Under the pieces are notes generated by a model that worked only from the letters and a program-made list of their open reading frames with translations, ran no database searches and was not told the DNA's origin. Shown here piece by piece: positions 47,610-59,215 of a DNA stretch of 64,000 bases. Source of the DNA: Bursaphelenchus xylophilus. Taxonomy: Eukaryota > Nematoda > Chromadorea > Rhabditida > Aphelenchoididae. The stretch is taken from assembly GCA_904066235.2 (NCBI GenBank), contig CAJFCV020000006.1, positions 806,001 through 870,000 of the forward strand. Reading direction: 5' to 3'. Each line of letters starts with the position of its first letter. The stretch's first letter is position 1. The translations under genes and the position numbers were made by a program.

Positions 47610-48064
47610 AACAAGGGAAGTACTCCAACTGCGACGCTCAGATTTTCTTTAAAATTTGCATACACGTCGGGTATGAACTAAATATCAATTTCTGAAAGTT
47701 TTAGCTCGCGCTTTGCGGGCGCCGCCGAGATATCGAACGATTTTTGCCGCCGAGAGAGCACGCTAAACGTGGAGAGCCGTCAGAGAGAAAAAACCTTTTT
47801 TGGGCATAAATTTGGCAGTTTCGTGCGGAAAAATTTGATTTTTTGTAGAAACATTACCCTTTATGGTAGAAATAGCCATGAAACTTTTCGTGCCGAAATT
47901 CGGCAAAAAGTCCTCAATTTTCGCCGACTTTCGATCTAAAAATCTCGGTTGTTTCTGCAAAGCGCGAGCTAGGATTCTCGCATACATCTTAGAAAAAATT
48001 ATTCTAAATTTGTGCCAAGGTTCATCAAAATCTGAGCGTCGCACTTGGAGTACTTCCCCAGTAA
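47610..48064. mobile_element. Family B element, full-length
   Basis: The left end ACAAGGGAAGTACTCCAACT and the right end CTTGGAGTACTTCCCCAGTA are inverted. The interior is typical: GCTCGCGCTTTGCGGGCGCC and ATTTCGGCAAAAAGTCC. An isolated family A half-end (ATTATTTTCCCGACAGACTG) lies downstream at about 48229-48249. Confidence 0.87.
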
Positions 48065-48782
48065 ATTCAATCAAAAAAAAAATCGAAAAATTCGCCGAAG
48101 TATCGTCAAAAATATTTTGTTTCTCTAACCGTCTCTTCAACCTGCATAATCTCTTATATCAATTTGCCGGCGATAACAGCCCAAAAAAGCCTACTGCACG
48201 GTGCAAAAAACAAGAAATTGCCCAGCTCATTATTTTCCCGACAGACTGAGATGAAAAAATGCGAAAAATTGGAAAGCAAGGGCTAAAATTTAAGAAATTT
48301 TCTTTTTTTAAACCACCCACAAATTTTTACGAAGTCCCACTTCAAATATTTTCTCCGCTGAAAAAAAACTTTTTTTATCCCCTAATCCTCCTCATTGGCC
48401 AAAAGCTACCGTAAATCCCATTCGTCCATCTCAAATTCGCCGATCTTTCTCGCTCTCTCTTAAATTTCGCCAGATCTGGCCATCAGATAACCCGATTCCG
48501 CCTCTCGTAATTTACTTAGAAGGAACGCACTTCCGGAGGGGTTTTTTGATATCTTTAATTAAGAGAGAGAAAGCCAAGTCCGTCTTTTATTTTCGGCGAG
48601 TTTTAGGATCCTAATCCTTTTCTTCGATTCATTTGGAAAAGCGGCCCAAATTAAGGGGACAAGGCTGAGGAAAATGCAAAAAAAAAATGGATCCTAAAAT
48701 TTGGAGGAGGCTTCTGATTTTTTTCTAGAAATTTCGGGTTTTTTGGTTGCAAAATTATTGCACAGCGCATAAAAAATTTGTA

Positions 48783-48924
48783 TCAGTTTGTCGGGAAAAT
48801 AGTGAGTATGCATCCAAAATCATATCGCAGCCGAGAAAATGAATGACAAAATCAAATTGCTTTTCAATTCAGCGACATGATCGGCGCAGAAACATTGTGA
48901 TCATTATTTTCCTGACAGACTGAT
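48783..48924. mobile_element. Family A MITE, TA-flanked
   Basis: TA, then TCAGTTTGTCGGGAAAATAG; the right end is ATTTTCCTGACAGACTGA, then TA. The interior has GACAAAATCAAATTGCTT. Confidence 0.85.
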
Positions 48925-49117
48925 AAAAGCCCTAATTGCAACGAAACATGAAACAAATTAAATAAAATTGGACACTCCAAAGACATATCCGAGATTTTGG
49001 ACACCCATATGTGATGAAAAAAGGACAGAGAGGCTGCCTGATTGAAAGTGGTAAAAGTCAGAAATTTTGTTGGAAAAAACTTCGATGCGTTTGAAGTGGT
49101 CGTAGTTTTTCTAACAG

Positions 49118-49168
49118 GAAAAGTATCCCAAGGGCAATGTTCAGATTTTGATAAAACTTGGCAGAAAC
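49118..49168. mobile_element. Fragment of a family B left end
   Basis: CTAACAGGAAAAGTATCCCA followed by a TTCAGATTTTGATAAAACTT word, about 50 bp. It is cut off exactly where the complete family B copy at 49169 starts. Confidence 0.7.
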
Positions 49169-49623
49169 TAACAGGGGAAGTACTCCAAGTGCGACGCTCA
49201 GATCTTGATGAAACTGGGCACAAATTTAGAATAATTTTTTCTTAAATATATGCGACATTCCTCGCTCGCGCTTTGCAGAAACAACCGAGATTTTTAGATC
49301 GAAAGTCGGCCAAAATTTAGGACTTTTTGCCGAATTTCGGCACGAAAAGTTTCATGCCTATTTCAATCGTAAAGGATAATGTTTCCACAAAAAATCAAAA
49401 TTTTCCGCACGAAACTGCCAAAGTTATGGCCAAAAAGCGTGTTTCTCTCTGACCGCTCTCCACGTTTAGCGGGCTCTCTCGGCGGAAAAAATCGTTCGAT
49501 ATCTCGGCGGCGCCCGCAAATCGCGAGCTAAAACTTTCAGGAATTGATATTCAGTCCATACCCGACGTGTATGCAAAATTTAAGGAAAATCTGAGCGTCG
49601 CACTTGGAGTACTTCCCCTGTAA
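49169..49623. mobile_element. Family B element, full-length
   Basis: ACAGGGGAAGTACTCCAAGT at the left and ACTTGGAGTACTTCCCCTGT at the right are perfect inverted ends. No coding potential. It is followed at 49625-49925 by a further truncated family B interior (ACTCGCGCCTTGCAGAAACG, CTCTGACCGCTCTCCTCATT). Confidence 0.9.
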
Positions 49624-50319
49624 AAAAAAATTTTTAAGACATATGCGAGACTCAAAACTCGCGCCTTGCAGAAACGACCGGGGTTTTTAGGCCAAAAGCT
49701 GAAAAATCTGAAATTTTTTTCGCGTATTTTAACATGAAAAATTGCATGTCTATTTCTACCGTAGAGGGTAATTTTTCCTCAAAAAATCATATTTTTCCGT
49801 ACAAAACTGGCAAAGATATGGCCAAAAGGTGTTTTTTTCTCTGACCGCTCTCCTCATTTTGCGTGCTCTCTGTGCCGCAAAGATCGCTGAATATCTCGGC
49901 TTCTGCTACAAAACCTGAGCTAATAAATCAGATGCTGTTGCCAAATTTAATCTGCTAATACCCAGCAAACGTAAAACAATTTTGAAAGGGTTTCCCGAAG
50001 CCGGGCGCAAAAAGTGAAAACTCCCGATGCAAAATCCGAGGCGAGCCATTGATCCGTCTTTTGTCGATCGACCTTTCGGGGTAGCCCTCTATTCCAAGTC
50101 TTCTTCAGACGCCTCCAAGGACAATTGTTCGGGAAATCTCGAATCCAGGAAACACGTAAAAAATGGGGCGAAAAACATTCGCTTTTCGCGGGCTTTGTGC
50201 AACGAAAATGGAGGGGAATTGGGGTTGAGAAAGGATTGCAAATGGACCTTCTGAGTGTATACATGGATAGTGGCAGTGATTGGTAAGAAAGAAGAGTAAA
50301 TTTTGAGGGAAAAAATGTT

Positions 50320-50472
50320 ATTAGTATGTCGGGAAAATAATGAGCACAATGTTGCTGCGCCAATCGCCTGAAGTGAAAAGCAATTTAATTTTGCCGCGAC
50401 ACAGTTCGGTTTCTCGGCGGCGATGCGATTTTCGATGCGACAGAGTGCTCATTATTTTCCCGACAGACTGAT
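50320..50472. mobile_element. Family A MITE
   Basis: TTAGTATGTCGGGAAAATAA at the left; inverted CATTATTTTCCCGACAGACT then GATA at the right. The interior CAATTTAATTTTGCCGCGAC is the complement of the interior word of other copies, so this copy lies in the opposite orientation. Confidence 0.85.
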
Positions 50473-50596
50473 AAAAATGACATTTTTTGCCAATTTCCCC
50501 AAAAATTTTTGTAATTTACGTCAAACAAAGCTTTGCATTGCACAAAATATATAATAAAAGTGTAAAGTCATCAAAAAATAGCAAAATCTGTCTTTT

Positions 50597-50786
50597 ACTA
50601 GTCTGCCTGGAAGGTCGCCAGATTGATTTTGATGCAGTATGCGAAAACAAAGATTCACTTTGAACTGTGCAATGTCTTGCTTTTTGCACCGTGCAAAAGG
50701 CTTTTTGGGCTGTCGCTCGCACTCTGGCTTTTTCTGCACAGTGCAAGCGCCAAAACTCGTTCCAATGACTTTCCGGACGGACTATT
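50597..50786. mobile_element. Family C MITE carrying GCACNGTGC motifs
   Basis: The left end ACTAGTCTGCCTGGAAGGTC and the right end GACTTTCCGGACGGACTATT are diverged inverted ends. The interior has GCACCGTGC, GCACAGTGC and the near match GAACTGTGC. Confidence 0.6.
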
Positions 50787-51614
50787 GAGTAAATTTAAGG
50801 GAAATTACGCCGATTTAAAGGCATGAAGCAAAAAAACCAGAAAATCAGAAAAAATGTGACAAAAAATAAAAGTCATCAAAAATAAAGTTTTAAAAATTTT
50901 GATAAAAAGTTATGAAAATTGAGAATTGAGATTTATATGAGAAGTGTGCAATATTTTTAACTTGCGCCTCGCAGAAATTGGCAATATTTTGTTCGAAAAA
51001 TACCAAAAAATCAATTTTTTTCCTTCTTTTTTGCAATTTGAAAATAAAAAAGTTTAATTTCTGCTTTCAAAAACACAACAATACACTCATTATTCTCCCG
51101 ACGGACCTTTATTTTGAGTGAGGACCAAAAATCAAAAAATGGGAAAGAAAAATCATCAAAATTTTTGCGAAATTTTTCAAATTTCAACAAAAAATACTCA
51201 ACTCTTTGCATGATCGCATTTTTTTTTCCATTCCTCCTACTGTACGCTAACAAAGAAAGTAACAGAAAATCGCGTAAAACCGCCTTGCTTCGCCTTTTTC
51301 GAATTACTTTTTTCCCGACAGCCGAATTATCCCATTTGCGGGCCGAAAGCCGCTGTTTTGAGGTGTGCCGAGATCGTGCATTGTCCGAGGCGCTCGTTAC
51401 AGGGCTCATCACAGTCGTTTAGCGGCTTTTTATCCAATTTGTCGGAAAATCGGTGGAGCTTTGAAAAGCGGGGCGCAAAAAATGATTTCCAAGGTGAAGC
51501 CAAGGTCGGCGCACCGTATTCTCAGCGGATATGGGGGAATTACGCGTTCTGATAGAAAAAAGATAGAAAAATTGTAAACAACTTGAAAGTTTGCTGAAAA
51601 ATGGCCTAAGGCTT

Positions 51615-52220
51615 AGAAAATCGCAGTCAAAGAGCCGGTGCGACGCTGAGATTTTGATAAACGAGTTTTTTAGGCCAAATTTGGAAATAATGCGAAATTT
51701 TTTTGCGAAATTTGTCATCAAAAGTTTCATTCCCATTTCTACTAATGTTTTCACAAAAAAATCAATTTTACGAAACTGCCAGAGGTACGGCCAAAGGTGT
51801 TTTTTTTTCTCTGACTGCTCTCCGCGTTTCGCGTACTCTCTCGATCACAAAGATCGTTGTGGCCGCTTCCCTAGCAAATATTTTGATGAAACTTGGCCCA
51901 AATTTAGAACAGTTTTTCTGCGACAAACGAAACTCCTAGGCCGCGCTTTGCAGATACTACCAAGATTTTAAGGTCCAAAATTTTAAAAAAATTTATACTT
52001 TTTTTCGAATTTTAGCATCAAAAGAAGTTTCATACTTGTTCCTAATCCTGAAGGTAATATCTTCACAAAAAAATCGATTTTTTCCGCGCGAAACTGGCAA
52101 AAATATGGCCAAACAGTGTTTTTTTCTCTGACTGCCCTCCGCGCTTCGCGTACTCTCTCGGCCGCAAGAGATTATTCAAAATCCCGAACTTATTTTGACA
52201 GTGCGCGAGCTAAATAGTGT
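51615..52220. mobile_element. Two diverged, partial family B elements in tandem
   Basis: First unit: GGTGCGACGCTGAGATTTTG near 51635, ending around CTCTCTCGATCACAAAGATC. Second unit: TTTTGATGAAACTTGGCCCA near 51880, ending at GCGCGAGCTAAATAG. Both lack clear terminal inverted repeats. Confidence 0.6.
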
Positions 52221-53509
52221 TCATCTTTGTCCGCAGAAAAGTAACGGTATTCTTTGCAAATAAAAATAGCTCCTGAATTCATCGTATACTATTACATTTC
52301 CTTGCCCGCCATACTCTTGTAAGGCAATAAAAAACCTAAAAACCTCACCGTCCCGTCAACAAAAGGCGCGCGGCAAAAGGGTAGATAAGAGTGAGGATCG
52401 AAATGGGCAAAAAATTTCGCTGTTTCAACTTGAGATCAGCTGGAAGTCCGTTGTTTCGGCTGTGGAATTGGATTCCCCAAGGTTGGCTGGGATTTATCAA
52501 AGACGGATGGATCTCTAATTAAAAAACGAGCTGAGACCCTGACTGGTGAACGCAAGTTGTAGCAGGAGGAGTTATGAAAGGCTTGTATTAGCTTTTCAGT
52601 GTTTAATAGGAGTTATTGGAAGACTGGATTACGCAAGAGATATCAATAAAGAATGGTATTTTATAACAAAAATAGACCAATATACGTGTTCAAAATTTCA
52701 TCAAACTGGCCTCAGATTACAACCACAACTTTGTAATTGCATTTTTATAAAAATTTAAAAAATTGACGATATGTCACAAAAATTATTGGAAAAATTTCAA
52801 TCTTGACATTTCGTCTCAAAACGTATGTTTTGACCGTAGTTGTCACAAATTCACAACATTCATGGATAAAGGAAAGGTTCTTGTCGCGTTTTGCAGAAAT
52901 AACAGAGATTTTAAGGATAAAAATTCGAAAAATTGCACTTTTTTGCAATTTTTACAACAAAAAAATAGATTTTCCTTTTTTTTCATAATTTTTAAAGCCC
53001 AAAGAAACGCAAAAAACTAATTTTGAAAAAAACTATTTTAAATTTAAAAATCTTTTTATTTAGCCATCAAAACTTTTCAAATCACTCTTCCCATTTTTTT
53101 CAGAAGCCAAATCCAGGCAAAAACGAAAAGAGGATTGCGCGAAAAAAGTAAACAGGTGTCGGAAATAAATAATGGCAGTCTCTCGTTTCTTGTTTATCTT
53201 GAGCCGCCGACCCGCGTCCTATACGACGGATTTCGTAAACCATTAATTATGGCATCGGAGGGTCTGATAATAGCTATTCTGACAGCCGAAAGTACGGCCA
53301 AAAATGTCTAAACTCAAATTTTGACCGTAGGCGGAGTAAAGATTGTAAAAAAAGAAGGAAAGAAGGGACTTTTGTTTTTACTTGCACTGTAAATTTTATG
53401 AATTTGGATTTTTTGGCGTCCCGACTTTTTGGGACGATGACAATTTGGGTCAACAAAAAAAATCGATCGATTCAAATTGTAAGGCAAGCAGACAGCCAAA
53501 ACAAGGTTG

Positions 53510-53790
53510 CAATAAGTGCCCACGAGGTCTGAAAAAGCCGCTGGATAGTCGGCGAACACTCGGCGAAGGCTCGGCGGAGACTTGGCGAAGGCTTGTAATA
53601 TGCCCATTTTTTCTAATTTTGACTATTACTAATTCAGTTTTCTCTGTCCTGGGTTACTGTAACATATAAAAGACTAAAATTAGCAGCAAAAAACGAAGAT
53701 CCATTACTTTTGTCAAGATATTATTGATATGAGGGCATGTAAAATACCTCAAAATACGTGATAAACCATCCTAAGAACTGAAAAAATAAG
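53510..53790. repeat. Dispersed repeat, copy 2 (mate at 10520-10790)
   Basis: AAGTGCCCACGAGG, CGGCGAAGGCTCGGCGGAGA, AAAAACGAAGATCC, ATATTATTGATATGAG and CATGTAAAATACCTCAAAAT follow the same order as in the first copy. Confidence 0.75.
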
Positions 53791-54207
53791 CAAATGTGCA
53801 CTGTGTGACAAAATTTTATAGAACTGCAAGTTTTTCATTTTTTATATTTTTATTCCAAAACAAATGAAAAAAGTTAAAAAATTCACTGTTGCAACGAAAA
53901 AATGAAATCTTTTCCTACCGTAGTCCCCTAAAAATTCGAACTCCCAAATTTCTCCAATCTTTCTCACCATGATCGTATCTCATGAAACAATGCAACTAAT
54001 TGAATTAGCCCAAAAAGAAACAAAAAATTCGTCGCAAGAGTCAAAAATTAGCATAAACAAAAAAATGCTCTCCTTTGCTCCTAAATGTTATGGGCTTTCC
54101 GGATCAACACAATGAAAGGGCATTGTTTTTGTTTTTTTGGGTCCTTTTTTTGATTTTTTGAATAAGGAAATCAAGTTTTTATAATCCTTCGGTGCCAAAA
54201 CAAATGC

Positions 54208-54399
54208 GAGTCCGCTCGCAAAGTCGCTGGAGTGGTTTTTGCGACATGCACTGTGCAGAAAAAGTCAGGGTGCAAGCGACAGCCGAAAAGGCAATTGCAC
54301 GGTGCAAAAAGCCGAAAATTGCACAGTGCAAATGGGCTTTTGTTTTTTGCACAGTGCATGTCGCGGGAATCACTTCAGCGATTTTTCGAACGGACTAGT
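54208..54399. mobile_element. Family C MITE with GCACNGTGC in its inverted repeats
   Basis: The left arm starts GAGTCCGCTCGCAAAGTCGC and includes GCGACATGCACTGTGC. The right arm is its imperfect reverse complement, containing GCACAGTGCATGTCGC and ending CGAACGGACTAG. Four palindromes of the form GCACNGTGC sit inside. Confidence 0.8.
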
Positions 54400-54939
54400 A
54401 AACAAGGGGAGAAGGCAAAAAAAAGTAAAACTAAAAAAAAAAATAAAAAAAGTGAAAAAATCAAAGAAGCAGTAGTCTTTAAAAAAATAAAATTTAAATT
54501 TTTTTTGTCATAGCAAGTTCGGGGATTTGACACTGGGATTTTGATGAAGCCAGACACAAATTTAGAGTAATTCTTTCAATGCGATTTTCCTAGCCCACGT
54601 TTTGAAAAAAAACAAAATTTTTGATCTAAAGAAGTTGTGGTCGATTTTTATCCACCGGATTACAGTATGACCATGTTACAGCAATCTGACGGTAAAAAGG
54701 CTACGATTTTCAGATCCCTGGGTTCAAAAACCTTTGTATGCCAGGTTTAACCTCAGTGGTCGGATCACATCGGTCTCCAGAGGCTTTGAAGTATAAAAAC
54801 GTATTTTGTAAAAAAATATCCCTTCCGGGCATAATTGGGCAAAAATATTTTTAGCTTTTCTTCCACAAGTGCTACCGACTATTTTAAGCCAAAAATCTCA
54901 AAATCGATTTTTTCCTAAGACCACTCAAAAATCGTGTTT

Positions 54940-55235
54940 TAAAGTTGGCAAAAATGCGCCATTTTTCTGCGATTCTTGGCATGAAGAGTTTTGTGACCTA
55001 TTCTAGGTTAGAGAGTGATGTTTCCGCATGAAAACAACCTATGGCACACAAAACTGCCAAAGATATGGCCAAAAAGTATCTTCCCTTTCTGACCGCTCTC
55101 CTCATTTTGCGTACTCTCTCGGCCGCAAAGATCGTTGAATATCTTGACTGCGCGTGCAAAGCGCGAGCTAAAATCTTCAGGAATTGATATGTGCCCTAAG
55201 CCCGGCCTATGTGCAAAATTTAAAGAAAATCTGGC
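54940..55235. mobile_element. Partial family B element
   Basis: Right half only: TTGGCATGAAGAGTTTTGTG, AGTGATGTTTCCGCATG, CTGACCGCTCTCCTCATTTT, GGCCGCAAAGATCGTTGAAT and CAAAGCGCGAGCTAAAAT. The inverted terminus is missing. Confidence 0.65.
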
Positions 55236-55834
55236 AAAAAAATCGCAACTCCCAAAAAAGGCGAAAATTGCACTGTAACCCGAAAATCGACCTCTCCCAG
55301 TCGTATAATTCACCCTCCGGGCACCAGCCGAAGAATTGAGTGCACTTTTTTTTCTTTCTTACGCCCATGAAAAGGAGAAAACGGCGCCGGATAAAGGGTT
55401 ATAAGGATTTGAAAGGATAAAAGAACGGAAACGAGAATGGCCACAAAATAGTCAGAAAACTGCCAAAGATTGTTGGTAAGAATATTTGTTTTGGAAATTA
55501 TTTTTTTTGGTGGGGGGCTCGAATAACCGAGATTTTTTCGCTGCAGCGGATATGGGCTGCGAAATGGATATGAGGCGGATATTTTTGGACTTTGGCGGAT
55601 AAATTGGCGAAATCTAATAGATAAAATAATGACTGTTTTGCGGGGGGAGAATGATGTAATTGGTTGGAAAATAGGGGTATTTATGTTCGAAAAACATATA
55701 AAATTTCTAAATTTCAAAAATTTGAAGAAAACTTTTTTACAGTATAATCGAATATTTGGAATAAAATAGTCATTGCAAATGCAAAAAATTTACAAAATCC
55801 CAAATATGCAACGCGCAAAAAAATAGTTTTTTTA

Positions 55835-56225
55835 TCTGCACAGTGCAAAAAAAAACAAAAAAATTTATTGCAAGGTGCAGAAAAAATATCTAAAAAATCG
55901 CACGGTGCAAGCAAAAATATAAAAAGCTCCTGTGCACTGTGCAAAAAAATTATTTTTTGTCCGGGCGGTGCACAAATAACAACGAAGAATAATCATTGCA
56001 CAGTGCAAAAAATTTTTTTCTCTGCACAGTGCACAAAAAAAACAAAAAAAAATTTTCATTTTTTTTTTTTCTTTTTTTTTTTTGAGGTGAAAATATAAAA
56101 AAACCTTGTGCACTGTGGAAAAAAAATGCATTGCACAGTGCAACCTATAAAAATTCTCCAAAAATTTTTATTGCACTGTGCGGAGAAAAAAACAAAAAAA
56201 AACTGCACTATGCAAAAAAAATCAA
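55835..56225. repeat. GCACNGTGC palindrome array
   Basis: GCACAGTGC, GCACTGTGC and GCACGGTGC recur between poly-A and poly-T filler, about nine perfect copies, plus near matches such as GCGGTGC. Confidence 0.8.
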
Positions 56226-56229
56226 AAAA

Positions 56230-57325
56230 GAACCAAAAAACAAAATTTGAGCCAAAATTGTAAAATGCGATTACACCATGACATTTATATATGTATAGTT
56301 GTTCTAAAATTCCCCAAAATGAAATAAACCGCCTCTTCGTTGATGTTTGTGTCGATTAAAGCCAGATGAACGCGAGATGTGGCCGTCCATCAAGCTAATC
56401 AGAAAATCCTCGGCATGTCTTGGGCGTACGTGGAAATCTGGGTTAGCTTTCTTTAATCAAACATTAGTGGGAATATCCGCTTAAGATCCTGGGGGCTAAG
56501 ACTGCCGAAATCGGCCATTTCGGCTATATCTGGGATTTTTTTGGGCCGGATATATTGTCCAACAGGTAGTTTGGAAGGAAATTGCCTTAGGGAAATTTGG
56601 CCGAATTTGTCCGGAAAGATAAAAAAAAAATCGGAAAAAAGATTTCTTAAAAATGACCAATTTTGGCATCATATTTAGTTAACGCCGTAAGGGTATTAAG
56701 GCCAAATTTTAGCTGAGCAAATATTCAAAATACGCTGAAAAATTTTGTATTCAAAATTTTTTATTTTTACTTAAAAATTTAAGAAAATGCCCTTAGGCTG
56801 TTTTGCTAAAATTTAGCTCAATTAGTGCCCCAAGGAAACGCGAATTTTTTCAACCAAAAAATGCTTGAAAATATCAAAAAATTCGAATATTCCCTTAGGG
56901 CGTATAGCCAAAATCAGTGTTGTTAAGTACGATGAAAAACAGTTGATCCATTTCCCCCAAAACCCACCATAAACTCTTCAAAAATGGCAAATACCCCCAG
57001 GCATTTTACCCCAAATCCCGCACTCAAGCCGCACAGTGCGCGAAAAAGCCAACCTCTTCGTTTCGGTATGTAACATAACCCTCTTACCCGGCTTTTGGTG
57101 GATAATAAGTTGGGTTTCTCCCCGCCGGGCATCCGCATTCCTCCATTTTTCGCCTCACGGCTAAATGCCGGCCTCGGCTCTTTAAACGTCTTCGGGCCTT
57201 CTTCCGAATTTTAATTTTTCCAGCCCCACTCCAAGCCCGCACGTCACACCACCGCCAAAATATGAGATCCCAACGAAAATTAGGTTGAAGGGATTTCCGA
57301 GAGCCCCCCGCAGGTAGAATGCACG
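56230..57325. other. Gene-free stretch between arrays
   Basis: AT-rich to about 56.9 kb, then a GC-richer island at 57.0-57.3 kb with one GCACAGTGC near 57020. No coding or RNA feature was recognised. Confidence 0.45.
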
Positions 57326-57334
57326 CCTATGTTG

Positions 57335-57975
57335 CACGGTGCGGTGGGAGAAAGAAAGTGGGAAACGGATTGCACAGTGCACCAAAAATTGGAAAAGACA
57401 AACTTCACGCACAGTGCAACAGGAAAAATATTTTGCACAGTGCGATAAGAAAATATTTTCTGCACGGTGCAGTGGGAAAAAGAAAGCGGGAAATGGATTG
57501 CACAGTGCGCCAAAAAAGGGGAAAGACAAACTTCACGCACAGTGCAACAAGAAAATTTTTTTGCACAGTGCGATAAGAAAATATTTTCTGCACAGTGCGG
57601 CATGACGAAGAGCACGGGAAAAGGATTGTTTCCGCACGGTGCAACGCGAATTGTATTTCGCACAGTGCAAAACACAATTTTTTAGCGACGCGACAAAACA
57701 AGTTTTTTGCACAGTGCGGTGGGAGAAAGAAAGCGGGAGGCGGATTGCACGGTGCGCCGAAAATTGGAAAAGACAAAGTTATTGCACAGTGCGACAGGAA
57801 CATTTTTTGCACAGTGCGATAGAAAAAAATTTTCGGGCAGTTTTTTTAACAATCCAAGATGAAAAAGTTTCTGCACGGTGCAACGCAAATTGTTTTTCGC
57901 ACAGTGCAAAAAAAAGAGAAATCTTGATTTTTGAGTTGCACTGTGCAATTTTTTCAAAAAAGATCTGCACGGTGC
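57335..57975. repeat. Densest GCACNGTGC palindrome array
   Basis: About 19 perfect copies in about 640 bp. Parts show a larger repeating unit: GGTGGGAGAAAGAAAG-like text, then a word near GGATTGCACAGTGC, then AAAGACAAACTTCACGC, then AAGAAAATATTTTCTGCAC. The array looks like partial amplification of a 100-130 bp unit as well as of the 9-mer. Confidence 0.88.
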
Positions 57976-58477
57976 GAAAAATTTTTTTTGAAAAAATGAT
58001 AAAAATTATTAATTTTCAGTAAATTGAGTTTGTAAAATACGTTTTTTTCAAACTTCTAGAAGTGTATAATACAACTAAAACTACCGTAGTCCCATGAATT
58101 TGATATTAAAAATGTCAAATTCATAAAAAAAATTCCCGATTCCCGAAACGATCAGCCCGGCCCGTGCGCAAAGTACACAAACACAAGAGGCATTGTGGAT
58201 ATTGGCGGATAAACAGGCCCTCCGGGGCCTTAAGAAGCGGGCATCGCGGTTGCCACGGTGAAAATTAAGGAGGAAATTAAGGGAAAGGCGCTATACCCAA
58301 AATCCAATTTCTCGCATTTTTTTCGGCCGCCGCCGTATTTTCTCAAAGTTCTTATTATTATTACCTGCGAGGGCCGGGCATAAAGCCCGCATGATGTCCG
58401 CATAATAGCCGAGACGGCTGGTTTGGGCAATCTGGAGGGGATACGAAGTATTCAGATTAGGTTATGGTATAATATAT

Positions 58478-58930
58478 GCACCGTGCAGCAAAGTTGTTTA
58501 TGCTAGTCTTTTCATAAAGTGCGTAGACTTTGTTTCGCAGCGGCACAGCGCATTTTCGTCTTTCGCACTGTGCGATTTGCGAACTTTACACAAAGCGACT
58601 TGCATTGTGCGGTGAGGGAATGGAAGCAAAAAGAGAAACGCACAGTGCGTCAAAAAAGGTGAAAACCCGAAAGAACCAACTTGGGGTGAAAAAAATTGGC
58701 ACAGTGCGGCGATTCTTTTTTTTTCGCGCAGTGAAAGAAAAAAAAGAAATTTTTGACCTGCACTGTGCAACGATTTGAAACCATTTGTCGCTACTTTCGC
58801 ACAGTGCAAACCCCCAAAGAAGCTGTCTGCACAGTGCAAAAAAAACCGAATGTCGATTTTTGACCTGCACTGTGCAACGATTTGAATCCGTTTGTCGCTA
58901 ATTTCGCACAGTGCAAACTCCGAAAATGAT
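58478..58930. repeat. GCACNGTGC palindrome array
   Basis: About ten perfect copies plus variants. Includes a tandem pair of the unit TTTTTGACCTGCACTGTGCA, ACGATTTGAA, TTTGTCGCTA, TTTCGCACAGTGCAAAC (about 58754-58810 and 58859-58918). Confidence 0.85.
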
Positions 58931-58979
58931 GTTTGTGCAAATGCGCGTGCAAGAAAAAAAAAAACAATAAGTCTGCGCA

Positions 58980-59215
58980 AAAACAAAAAACGTTTTTGGC
59001 CGTATTTTACCCAGTTTTGCTTGGAAAAAAATCATTTTTTGTGGAAAGATCACATCCTACGGTAGAAATAGGCACAAGACTTTAAATGCCAAAATTCTCA
59101 AAAAAAAAAAAAAAAACTGTCATATTTTTTTCAATTTTCGACCTAAAAATCACGGTCGTTTCTGCAGAGCACGAGCTGGAATTTTTGCAAATATCTTAGG
59201 AAATTCAACCAAATC
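58980..59215. mobile_element. Partial family B element
   Basis: ATCATTTTTTGTGGAAAGAT, CGGTAGAAATAGGCA and CACGGTCGTTTCTGCAGAGC match the family B interior. The ends are missing. Confidence 0.6.

Noticed and set aside
57280..58022. Long open frames with His/Cys/Ala repeats on both strands over the palindrome arrays
   Set aside because: They arise from translation of GCACNGTGC (Cys-Thr-Val, His-Ser-Ala, Ala-Gln-Cys repeats) and are not genes.
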